A stretch of 15,329 nt of DNA from contig JAPOON010000398.1 in the NCBI GenBank assembly GCA_026713405.1, forward strand, positions 1 through 15,329, in the 5' to 3' direction. Shown piece by piece: positions 1 through 6,267 of this stretch (position 1 is its first letter; each line of letters starts with the position of its first letter). This DNA comes from Gammaproteobacteria bacterium. GTDB lineage: Bacteria > Pseudomonadota > Gammaproteobacteria > Pseudomonadales > Azotimanducaceae_A. The notes beneath the pieces are model-generated. The model did no database searches, was not told the DNA's origin, and saw only the letters and a program-made list of their open reading frames with translations. A program made the position numbers and the translations under genes.

Positions 1-2
1 CA

Positions 3-938
3 CCGCTCATCGTTGTCGGCCTGCCGCGTACCGGCTCTACCCATCTGCATGCCCTGCTGGCCACTAGGCCGGGTGCTCGCGCCCCTCTGCAATGGGAAAT
101 GAACGAGCCCTCACCACCGCCGATGGCCGTCACCTTCGAGAGCGATCCGAGAATCGCAAAGGTTCAACAGCAGCTCGATGCACGTCCAAACGCCGGCGAG
201 CTGATGAAAGCGCATCCTTTTGGCGCGACCCGGGCCGAGCAGTGCATCGGCCTCATCGACTGGAGCTTCATCAATTCCGCGGCAGCGGCCACCTGCCGGA
301 TGCCGTCCTATCTCGAATGGTTCCTGAACGCCGACCACCGTCCCGCCTACGAGCACCACTTCCACATGCTGCAGCACCTGCAGTTCGGCGTGCCCGGCGA
401 GTGGGTGCTGAAGTGGCCGAAGCACCTGTTCTCGCTTCCGGCGCTGTTGTGGAAATATCCGGACGCCCGCATCGTGTGGACCCATCGGGACCCTGGCCAG
501 GCGCTGGCGTCCGTGGCCAGCTTCGTCGGCACCATCCGCCGGGGTCTGGACCCCGACTTCGATCCGGTGCGCTTCGGCGCGGAATGGGTCGCATTGGAAG
601 AGATCGGTTTGCTGCGGGCCATGGCGGCCCGTGAGGCGCTCGGCGATGGACACCGGTTCTACGACGTTCACTACATCGATCTGCTTGCCGACCCCCTCGG
701 CACGGTCTGTCGAATCCATGATCACTTCAACATAACGGTGAACGATGCGGTCCGCCGGAAAGTCGCAGCGTTCCAGCGCGACAATCCGCAGAACAAGCAC
801 GGTCGGCACAGCTACACTCCGGAAGAGTACGGCCTGAACATGGACGCTCTGCGGGAGCGGTTCGCGGCGTACATCGAGCGCTTCGCGGTAAGCCCCGATC
901 GGCCTCCACCGGCATCCCGCCGAGCCAGCCGCACATGA
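3..938 (+). CDS. Sulfotransferase family protein (5' end outside window)
   Basis: Transfers a sulfuryl group from PAPS to an acceptor that cannot be named from sequence. The frame is open to the window's left edge, so the first in-window ATG (position 99) is internal. Upstream of it, codons from position 3 encode GLPRTGSTHLHALLA, the P-loop-like 5'-phosphosulfate-binding motif found near the N-terminus of sulfotransferases. About 160 residues in comes VWTHRDPGQALAS, the usual Arg/Ser 3'-phosphate-binding segment, and before it LKWPKHL. I therefore think only a short N-terminal stretch is missing. The stop overlaps the next start (ATGA, 935-938), implying translational coupling with the DUF7064-like gene. 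Family assignment is firm; substrate unknown. Sulfotransferases of this type are common in lipid- and steroid-handling clusters of actinobacteria and proteobacteria (family knowledge), which would fit the neighbours. Confidence 0.88.
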   Translation, partial: PLIVVGLPRTGSTHLHALLATRPGARAPLQWEMNEPSPPPMAVTFESDPRIAKVQQQLDARPNAGELMKAHPFGATRAEQCIGLIDWSFINSAAAATCRMPSYLEWFLNADHRPAYEHHFHMLQHLQFGVPGEWVLKWPKHLFSLPALLWKYPDARIVWTHRDPGQALASVASFVGTIRRGLDPDFDPVRFGAEWVALEEIGLLRAMAAREALGDGHRFYDVHYIDLLADPLGTVCRIHDHFNITVNDAVRRKVAAFQRDNPQNKHGRHSYTPEEYGLNMDALRERFAAYIERFAVSPDRPPPASRRASRT

Positions 939-1954
939 GAGTAGCGCCTGTCACCTTTACTCTCGACACGCCCGCTGCGGACTACCCGCCGGATATCGAC
1001 CTGCCGGTGCTCGGAGGTCGCGACCGAGCCGATCTGCACGAGGCGCTATGGGTCTATGGCTACGATCAGGCCGGCGGCATCGGCTACTACGCCTATCTCG
1101 TGCATGACGGCAGCAACCACACCCGGCGCCGGGAGACCGTTTCCCTGTTCCTCTCCGATGGAACTCGCCTCGTCCACACGGGCGAGGGCGGGAAAAGCAC
1201 GGCCGGTTGCGCCGCGGGAGACTGTTTGTCGCTCACCTGCATTGAGCCCTTTCAGCGCTGGCGCGCCGAATTCGCCGGCACCATGGCAAAGCTGCCGGCG
1301 AACCCGGCGGCCGCGCCCAGAGAGATCCAGCCAAGCGTTGCAACCGAACTCAGCCTCGATGTCGCCGATCCCGCAACGCCAGCCTGGAACGTGGAGCGTG
1401 GGTGGGGCGATGCGCTCCCCGCCTTTCGGTACCACCAACTGCACCGCGCCCGGGGCGTGCTTTCGGTCGCGGGCCGCACGCATGCGCTCGACTCGATCTG
1501 CTTTCGCAGCCATTCCCTGAGAACGCGGGATCTTCCCGGGTTCACGGGGCACGCGTTCGCCAACGCGCTGTTTCCCAGCGGCCGTGCGTTCGGGCTGTTA
1601 CGCTACGGCGCGACCGTCCGGCTGCCGGAACGGGGTCGCGGCTTCGTGTTCATCGACGGGGCCATGCACGAGGCCGTAGTGCACGCTTGGCCGTATCTGG
1701 TCAGCGATCGATCCGAGGGCGAAGCCGTTCTCATCGAGCTCGATGGCCCATTCGGCACCGAGGTCGTTGAGGGCGAAACCATCGGCTCGGTCTTCTCCAC
1801 CGTCGGCGCAGACGGGCGCGGGTGGGGAGTCCATGGGGGTGAGCAAGGCAGCCATGTGCTCTCTTCCGCTTTCGCCAAGTACACCTGGCGGAGCGAATCG
1901 GGCATCGGCCAGCTCGATAGATCGGCGATGCGCAACCGCTTCGCGACTCGCTGA
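935..1954 (+). CDS. DUF7064-like (lipocalin-like fold) protein of unknown function
   Basis: A 339-residue protein with no signal peptide, no membrane segment and no catalytic motif I recognise. Its layout, many aromatic and Gly-rich beta-type stretches such as GGIGYYAYLVHDGSN and an EPFQRWRAEFAGTM block followed by a second beta-rich half (GHAFANALFPSGRAFG), reminds me of the DUF7064/DUF7065 proteins. Those are predicted lipocalin-like or AttH/tocopherol-cyclase-like beta barrels found beside lipid and steroid catabolic genes. This is recognition by eye, not a search result. The start is the ATG inside the ATGA overlap with the sulfotransferase, so the two are almost certainly co-translated and may act on the same hydrophobic ligand (inference). 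The gene ends within a strong hairpin and converges on the aldehyde dehydrogenase. Confidence 0.6.
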   Translation: MRVAPVTFTLDTPAADYPPDIDLPVLGGRDRADLHEALWVYGYDQAGGIGYYAYLVHDGSNHTRRRETVSLFLSDGTRLVHTGEGGKSTAGCAAGDCLSLTCIEPFQRWRAEFAGTMAKLPANPAAAPREIQPSVATELSLDVADPATPAWNVERGWGDALPAFRYHQLHRARGVLSVAGRTHALDSICFRSHSLRTRDLPGFTGHAFANALFPSGRAFGLLRYGATVRLPERGRGFVFIDGAMHEAVVHAWPYLVSDRSEGEAVLIELDGPFGTEVVEGETIGSVFSTVGADGRGWGVHGGEQGSHVLSSAFAKYTWRSESGIGQLDRSAMRNRFATR

Positions 1955-1979
1955 CCGGTAAAGCGAGCGCGGTCGCGAA
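1940..1979 (+). terminator. Hairpin straddling the DUF7064-like stop codon
   Basis: Arms TTCGCGAC (1940-1947) and GTCGCGAA (1972-1979) are perfectly complementary. Directly inside, TCGCT (1948-1952) pairs with AGCGA (1962-1966), leaving a 5-nt bulge on the right side and a 9-nt loop that contains the end of the TGA stop. No T-run follows on either strand, so it is not a classic intrinsic terminator. It sits between two convergent genes, where it could stop or stabilise both transcripts. Confidence 0.45.
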
Positions 1980-2051
1980 ATTCAAGCGCACCGCCACGCC
2001 AGAGTCGAAAACTCACCCAATACCGGCTGCGCCGAACGGTGCGTGCAAGAA

Positions 2052-3362
2052 TTACAGGTCGCCGCGGCCCTGCGTGAAGACAGCCTTGCGATGACTGAAC
2101 GTTTCGAAGCTGTGACGGCCGTGGTACGCCCCCAAACCCGACGCTCCCGTGCCGCCGAACGGCATCTCGGGACTTGCCGCGTGCAACATCGTCCCGTTCA
2201 CGCAGACACCACCGGAACTCGTTCTCAAGAGCACCTCGTCTTCGACATTCTGCCGGCACGTGAAGAGGTAGAGCGCCAACGGCCTGTCCCTCTGATTCAC
2301 GAATTCGATGGCCTCCTCGATGCTGTCGACGGGGAGCACCGGGAGTACGGGCCCGAAGATTTCCTCCTTCATCACATCGGAATCGGGTGCAACGTCCTGC
2401 AGGACTGTCGGCGCGATATAACGTTCCGCTTGTTCCGCCTCGCCTCCGAATGCCGGCCGCCCGTCCTTCATGAGACGTACGATTCGAGCGTGGTGACGCT
2501 CGTTGACGATGCGCCCAAGATCAGCGCTCGACCGCGGGTTCGTTCCGAAGAATTCCTCCGTGACGCGGGCGAGCGCCGCGACCAGTTCCTCTTCGCGTTC
2601 GCGCTTCACGAGCACGTAGTCCGGGGCGATACAGATTTGTCCGGCGTTGAAATACTTGCCCCAGGCGATGCGTCGCGCAGCCGTGTCGAGATCGACATCG
2701 TCATCCACGATGCACGGGCTCTTGCCGCCCAGCTCGAGCGTGACAGGCGTGAGCTGCTTTGCGGCCGCCTCGGCGATGATGCGCCCCACCGCCCCGCCAC
2801 CGGTATAGAAGATGTGGTTCCACTCTTGTTCGAGCAACTCGGTAGTCTCGTCGGCTCCTCCCTCGACGACCGCAACGGCATCCGGGTCGAGGTATTCGGG
2901 AACCATTTCCGCCACCAGGGCCGAACATTGCGCGCTCAGTTCCGAGGGCTTGAGAACGGCGCAATTGCCCGCGGCCACGGCGCCGACCAGCGGCACGACG
3001 AGCAACTCCACCGGGCAGTTCCAGGGACCGATGATCAAGACGACGCCACGAGGATCCCGCACGATGCGTTGCCGGCCAGGAACCGGCAGCAGCCCGGCGG
3101 GCTCGGGTTGCATCCAGCTCTCGAGGTTGTCAAGCGCATAGGCGGTCTCGGTGGAGCAGACCTTCAACTCCAGCCGGCATTCCAGTTCGGGCCTCGTCAT
3201 GTCCGCCCTCATGGCTTCGACCAATTCGTCACCCCGCAGTTCCAGCATCTCGTCGATCGCCTGCAGCTGGCGGCGCCGCCAGTGCAAAGGCCGGGTTCGG
3301 CCGCTGTCGAAGGTACGGCGCAGGTGCTCGACGGTTGCTGACTGGGAAGTGGTCTCGACCAT
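2052..3362 (-). CDS. NAD(P)-dependent aldehyde dehydrogenase, class-3-like
   Basis: Oxidises an aldehyde to the carboxylate. At 436 residues it has the short length of the ALDH3/fatty-aldehyde or coniferyl-aldehyde dehydrogenase type, not the roughly 490 residues of ALDH1/2. The whole catalytic set is visible: PWN with Asn115, Lys138 in LKPSE, YTGGGAVG at the cofactor phosphate, general base Glu210 in LELGGKSP, nucleophile Cys244 in NAGQICIAPDYV, and EEIFGPVLPV later. No signal peptide; cytoplasmic. The start lies 9 bp after the GNAT stop, so the pair is an operon. The Shine-Dalgarno before this ATG is weak, suggesting re-initiation. It could oxidise an aldehyde made by the upstream SDR or another alcohol dehydrogenase. 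The exact aldehyde cannot be read from sequence. Confidence 0.93.
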   Translation of the reverse strand: MVETTSQSATVEHLRRTFDSGRTRPLHWRRRQLQAIDEMLELRGDELVEAMRADMTRPELECRLELKVCSTETAYALDNLESWMQPEPAGLLPVPGRQRIVRDPRGVVLIIGPWNCPVELLVVPLVGAVAAGNCAVLKPSELSAQCSALVAEMVPEYLDPDAVAVVEGGADETTELLEQEWNHIFYTGGGAVGRIIAEAAAKQLTPVTLELGGKSPCIVDDDVDLDTAARRIAWGKYFNAGQICIAPDYVLVKREREEELVAALARVTEEFFGTNPRSSADLGRIVNERHHARIVRLMKDGRPAFGGEAEQAERYIAPTVLQDVAPDSDVMKEEIFGPVLPVLPVDSIEEAIEFVNQRDRPLALYLFTCRQNVEDEVLLRTSSGGVCVNGTMLHAASPEMPFGGTGASGLGAYHGRHSFETFSHRKAVFTQGRGDL

Positions 3363-3371
3363 GTCTGCGGG

Positions 3372-4016
3372 CTATACCGGCTCGCGCACCATGAGCGTGA
3401 ATGTCGGCGACGTCCCCACCTGCACCACCTGCATCACCTCGAATCCATGGCGCAGGTAGAACGGAACATTGCGCGGGTTCGATGATTCCAGGAAGGCCAG
3501 GGCGCCTTCCGCATCGACTTTGGGAAGCGCGTGTTTCATCAGCAAGGACCCGAGGCCTTCATTCTGATGGTTGGGATCGACGCCGATCGCGAGCAGATAC
3601 CAATGGGGTGCGTCGAGATGGAATTTTCCCATCTTGCCGAGCGCGGCGAAGAGATCATCGTTGCCGTCTTTGCAAGCTGTCTCCTGGATCAGCGCGTCCA
3701 TCTTCCTGCGCCTCGCCTTCCCGGCCTCGACCTCAGCGTCCGAATTCTCCGGCGGGAACCAGATGGTGGCTGCCCTGAAGCCCTCGACGCAGTGCGCCGA
3801 GCGAACGGCGATCGCGGAGGGGATCTGGGTGCGCATCATCTCCGGGAAATGGGTCAGATGATCTCGCGGATCCGGATAGAACGACCGAACGGCGGGGTCT
3901 GTCGCGAACGCGAGCGTCAATCCCGCGATCGTCTGTTCCGCGTCGGCCTCCGCCACGGTTCGAACTTTCGGGCGCGTCATCGACCTGCCCCTGGACTGTG
4001 TATCGAACTCGGTCAT
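3372..4016 (-). CDS. GNAT-family N-acetyltransferase
   Basis: Transfers an acyl group from acetyl-CoA to an amine; acceptor unknown. The 214-residue protein has motif A as YLLAIGVDPNHQNEGLG, with the Q-x-x-G-x-G pyrophosphate loop, and motif B as ESSNPRNVPFYLRHGFEV, both in the C-terminal third, as in single-domain GNAT enzymes. A GTG at 4019 precedes the ATG at 4016. I prefer the ATG because GGAG lies 6 nt before it, whereas the GTG would sit only 3 nt from that site. A further in-frame ATG 14 codons into the 4019 frame (before TRPKVR) also has a purine-rich leader and cannot be excluded. It is the first gene of a two-gene operon with the aldehyde dehydrogenase. Nothing in the context identifies the substrate. 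Confidence 0.85.
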   Translation of the reverse strand: MTEFDTQSRGRSMTRPKVRTVAEADAEQTIAGLTLAFATDPAVRSFYPDPRDHLTHFPEMMRTQIPSAIAVRSAHCVEGFRAATIWFPPENSDAEVEAGKARRRKMDALIQETACKDGNDDLFAALGKMGKFHLDAPHWYLLAIGVDPNHQNEGLGSLLMKHALPKVDAEGALAFLESSNPRNVPFYLRHGFEVMQVVQVGTSPTFTLMVREPV

Positions 4017-4260
4017 CACATTCTCCGGTCACGTCGCTGCTGGAGCGAGTTCGAATCCGGCGAAGCGCCGAAACCGGCTGCGCATCAGCTCGTGCTGTTT
4101 ACCGACGACATCGCGCCGCATGGAGGCCCCTTCGCAACCCTGCCGAAGCTTCCCACGCTTCAAACAATACGCTTAATGATTGTACCATGTTAGATGATAC
4201 TACGCGCTCGACGCCAACACGGAGATGGACCTCGCCATCGTGGTGTCTCCAACCCTGGAA
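4017..4260 (-). other. 244-bp intergenic region with possible minus-strand -10 element
   Basis: This is the longest stretch without a confident gene. It separates the SDR stop from the GNAT start on the minus strand. An AT-rich core at about 4160-4200 holds a minus-strand TACAAT (complement of 4179-4184), a good -10 match, but I find no matching -35. A small inverted repeat, GATGG (4224-4228) and CCATC (4235-4239), lies just beyond the SDR stop. I read the region as the SDR 3' end plus the promoter and leader of the GNAT-ALDH pair. No protein homology is apparent. Confidence 0.35.
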
Positions 4261-5043
4261 TCACTCCCGGACCTCACCGCCGTCACGCAACTCCAGCACA
4301 TCGATACTCGAGTTGCGTGGCAGACCCAACATGTGCACGACCGACTGAGCGGTAGTTCGAGGGTCGATGCCATCCCCCTCATGCTCGATGAATCCGCCGG
4401 CGTACGCCTCCCGGAAGAACGCTTCGGTACGCTCCGGGTCCCACCGGGCACCGGGCTGCCGGTCCGGCACGGCAACTCGCCCCGAGCGCAGCACGCCGAC
4501 GCGTATACCGAGGGGAGCAAGCTCGCGCTTGAGACCGCGGCTCAGCGTCTCCACCGCCGCCTTGGTGGACGAATAGCCCAGCAAATACGGAAACGGCCGC
4601 AACACCGCCTCTGAAGTAATGTTGACAATGTCACCCAACCTGGCGGTACGCATGCGCGCGACTGCTTCCCGGATGCAATACATCACGCCCAGCAGATTGG
4701 TTTGCACCGTGGCGTGCAACTCTTCGTCCGAGGCATCCGCGATCCGGTAGATGGAAATGATGGCGGCGTTGTTGACCAGTACGCTAACACCGCCAAGCCC
4801 TTCATCGACGCTGGCGAACGCAGCGCGGACACTGTCCGGATCGCGGATGTCGCAAACCACCGGCAGGACATCGCCTGCAAGTTTGCGGGCCGCCTGCTGC
4901 AAAACTTCCCTGCGCCGGGCCAGAAGCGCCACACGCATGCCTTCGCCCAGCAGCGCTTCGGCGATGTAGTATCCCACGCCATCGTGTCCGCCGGTCACCA
5001 CGGCCACGCGTCCGCTCAGCGCTGACCCCTCAGATCCCGTCAT
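4261..5043 (-). CDS. Short-chain dehydrogenase/reductase (SDR)
   Basis: Classical SDR of 260 residues, oxidising an alcohol or reducing a ketone with a nicotinamide cofactor. Visible elements: the nucleotide loop TGGHDGVG (17-24), NNAA (91-94), Asn116, Ser144 in NITSE, and the YSSTK motif giving Tyr157 and Lys161, so the Asn-Ser-Tyr-Lys tetrad is complete. Two or three arginines right after the second beta strand (LLARRRE) favour NADP(H). The start ATG has a good Shine-Dalgarno, AGGGAGA, 6 nt upstream. It is transcribed divergently from the ferredoxin across an AT-rich 87-bp spacer and stands apart from the GNAT gene downstream by 244 bp, so it may be its own unit. Substrate is unknown; steroid, terpenoid or fatty alcohols are all possible. 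Confidence 0.92.
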   Translation of the reverse strand: MTGSEGSALSGRVAVVTGGHDGVGYYIAEALLGEGMRVALLARRREVLQQAARKLAGDVLPVVCDIRDPDSVRAAFASVDEGLGGVSVLVNNAAIISIYRIADASDEELHATVQTNLLGVMYCIREAVARMRTARLGDIVNITSEAVLRPFPYLLGYSSTKAAVETLSRGLKRELAPLGIRVGVLRSGRVAVPDRQPGARWDPERTEAFFREAYAGGFIEHEGDGIDPRTTAQSVVHMLGLPRNSSIDVLELRDGGEVRE

Positions 5044-5130
5044 GCGCGTCTCCCTTCGAGCCCGCCGATATATATAACGTATCTACCTTTGTGTATAGTC
5101 TCACCCGCATTTCCGTGGTCGGAGGCAGGG
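5044..5130. promoter_or_regulatory. Divergent promoter region between SDR and ferredoxin
   Basis: An AT-rich patch (about 5067-5099) between divergent genes. On the plus strand TATAGT (5094-5099) matches 5 of 6 bases of a -10 box, about 30 nt ahead of the TTG start. Minus-strand TTATATAT-type sequence could serve the SDR. No convincing -35 is visible for either. GATA (5067-5070) and TATC (5080-5083) form a loose inverted repeat that could be an operator. Confidence 0.4.
5121..5125 (+). promoter_or_regulatory. Shine-Dalgarno fixing a TTG start for the ferredoxin
   Basis: GGAGG at 5121-5125, followed by 5 nt and TTG at 5131. The spacing is ideal and the resulting protein begins MRAICDKSIC, the length expected for small P450-type ferredoxins. 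The earlier in-frame TTG (5089) lacks any such site. Confidence 0.75.
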
Positions 5131-5322
5131 TTGCGAGCGATTTGCGACAAGTCGATTTGCCAGGGGCATGGCCGCTGCGAAGCGATGGCGCCGGAAGTCT
5201 ACGTACTCGACGACAACGGCTACCTGGCGGCCGAAGAGATCGAGGTGCCGCCCGGGCTCGAGGATGCAGCGCGGCTGGGCGCGGCCTCCTGCCCGGAAGA
5301 GGCCATTACCATCGTGGGCTAA
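5131..5322 (+). CDS. Small P450-type ferredoxin, CX2HX2C...CP motif
   Basis: A 63-residue single-cluster ferredoxin that would pass electrons from a reductase to an oxygenase, typically a cytochrome P450. Cluster ligands are Cys10 and Cys16 in CQGHGRC, and Cys54 followed by Pro55. His13 stands where a second cysteine of a [4Fe-4S] motif would be. This CX2HX2C...CP pattern is known from ferredoxins that partner bacterial P450s and usually carry a [3Fe-4S] cluster, or a His-ligated one. The remainder (MAPEVYVLDDNGYL) is typical of the family. The TTG start is set by a perfect GGAGG. The TAA stop overlaps the convergent GntR stop by two bases. No P450 or reductase gene is in the window, so the partner must be elsewhere. 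Confidence 0.9.
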   Translation: MRAICDKSICQGHGRCEAMAPEVYVLDDNGYLAAEEIEVPPGLEDAARLGAASCPEEAITIVG

Positions 5323-6092
5323 ACCAGCACCTCTACGAGAGTATCGGGGCCGACCGTCTTGAAGACTATTTCCGCGCTACGCTTCAAGTGGCTGGTCAGA
5401 TGCCGCTCGGCACCGTCCGCGTCACCCGCTTCCACCAGGTCGACCAGTTTTTTCTCCGACCGCACGCCCAGCTTTGCCTTGTCCACGTCGTAACTCGTGC
5501 CTACCACATTGAGCAGGTGCGCTTCCCAGATCTCGTGCATCACGTGTCCCAGCAGGGTCAGCGTCTCGTTGCCGGAGCCTTCGATCACCTTCAGGTGAAA
5601 TTCGGCCGTGTGGTGGGAATAGGCTTCGGCATCATCGATCTGCGACTCGACTTCGCTGATGTGCTCGCGCAGTTCTGCAATGATGCGCCGGGGCCGGCGC
5701 AATGCCAGCAGCCGCGCGGCCGGAGGTTCCACGAGCAGGCGCGCGTCGCGCATGTCCCGCACCGTGGTCTTGCGCGTCTGGAGATACAACCCGGCATACC
5801 GCGCCACCAGTTCAACCTCCGGCAACCGCACACGGGCCCCGCCGCGCGAGCCGCGGGACACGCTGATCAGCAGCTCGGTCTCGAGAATCCGGAACGCTTC
5901 CCGCATGGTAGGCCGGGAGACGCCGAATTCCTCAATCAGGACCGACTCAGGGGGCAGGTTGTCGCCTTCGCTCAAGTCACCGAGAACGATGCGGCGGCGC
6001 AACTCGGCGGCCACCAGTTCGGCTGTCTTCGGCACCCGCACCGAGCCGAGGTTACCTCTGCGCCGCAATTGTCCCCGTGCTGTTCTGTTCAA
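5319..6092 (-). CDS. GntR-family transcriptional regulator, FCD (FadR/VanR-like) domain
   Basis: DNA-binding repressor: winged helix at about residues 20-88 (AELRRRIVLGDLSEGDNLPP, recognition helix SRPTMREAFRIL, wing SRGGARV) and an all-helical FCD effector domain at about 110-240. I set the start at TTG 6092 (257 residues), 10 nt after GGGAG. A longer frame can begin at TTG 6131, but that codon lies inside the putative operator and next to a -10-like GATAAT, so it is probably not transcribed. GTG at 6041 is another option. In the FCD domain I see FH (His166) and the last SHL histidine (His235). The Asp of the usual D-x3-H appears replaced by Thr162, and the middle His by Glu213, so metal binding may be lost (alignment by eye). 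It likely represses itself and the divergent dehydratase operon. Confidence 0.9.
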   Translation of the reverse strand: MNRTARGQLRRRGNLGSVRVPKTAELVAAELRRRIVLGDLSEGDNLPPESVLIEEFGVSRPTMREAFRILETELLISVSRGSRGGARVRLPEVELVARYAGLYLQTRKTTVRDMRDARLLVEPPAARLLALRRPRRIIAELREHISEVESQIDDAEAYSHHTAEFHLKVIEGSGNETLTLLGHVMHEIWEAHLLNVVGTSYDVDKAKLGVRSEKKLVDLVEAGDADGAERHLTSHLKRSAEIVFKTVGPDTLVEVLV

Positions 6093-6119
6093 TCTTGCGT
6101 GGCTCCCTACGATAATTTT

Positions 6120-6134
6120 TAATTGTATCAATTA
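6120..6134. promoter_or_regulatory. Candidate GntR operator, perfect inverted repeat
   Basis: TAATTG-TAT-CAATTA is a 15-bp perfect palindrome with 6-bp arms. It lies in the AT-rich spacer between the divergent GntR and dehydratase genes and overlaps a minus-strand GATAAT (-10-like, 6131-6136). Size and position suit autorepression by the GntR/FCD protein; the assignment is inferred. Confidence 0.55.
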
Positions 6135-6206
6135 TCTACATGTTTTGCCGTCTAATCCACAATCGCGCCGTTTCGTCAAAAATTCATTTAACTTAGTTAT
6201 ATGTTG

Positions 6207-6234
6207 TTGACTGGGAAGACCGTGCCGCTATGCT
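6207..6234 (+). promoter_or_regulatory. Sigma-70-like promoter of the dehydratase operon
   Basis: TTGACT (6207-6212, 5 of 6 matches), a 16-bp spacer and TATGCT (6229-6234, 4 of 6), predicting a start near 6241, 27 nt ahead of the ATG. GGAG at 6259-6262 is the Shine-Dalgarno, 5 nt before ATG 6268. A back-to-back TTGACG on the minus strand (6174-6179) may be the GntR -35, though its -10 is poor. Confidence 0.55.
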
Positions 6235-6267
6235 GCCCTTCCCACTGATCAAACTGATGGAGCGGCC

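Noticed and set aside
1955..2026. CCGGTA (1955-1960) and TACCGG (2021-2026) as a distant inverted repeat
   Set aside because: Six-base arms 60 nt apart are expected by chance; the nested hairpin at 1940-1979 is far stronger and uses the same bases.
2043..3341. Long open frame antisense to the aldehyde dehydrogenase
   Set aside because: The opposite strand holds complete ALDH motifs. The plus-strand frame shows no family features, only His/Arg/Gln-rich composition typical of antisense reading in GC-rich DNA.
4029..4121. Possible 30-residue minus-strand ORF (MRRDVVGKQHELM...) upstream of the GNAT gene
   Set aside because: It has no convincing Shine-Dalgarno and no homology I recognise, and a frame this short is common by chance in GC-rich DNA. 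It could be a leader peptide, but nothing supports that.
5091..6122. Plus-strand frame running through the ferredoxin and across the GntR gene
   Set aside because: Both strands' real genes (CX2HX2C ferredoxin, winged helix plus FCD) explain the region; this frame is a by-product.
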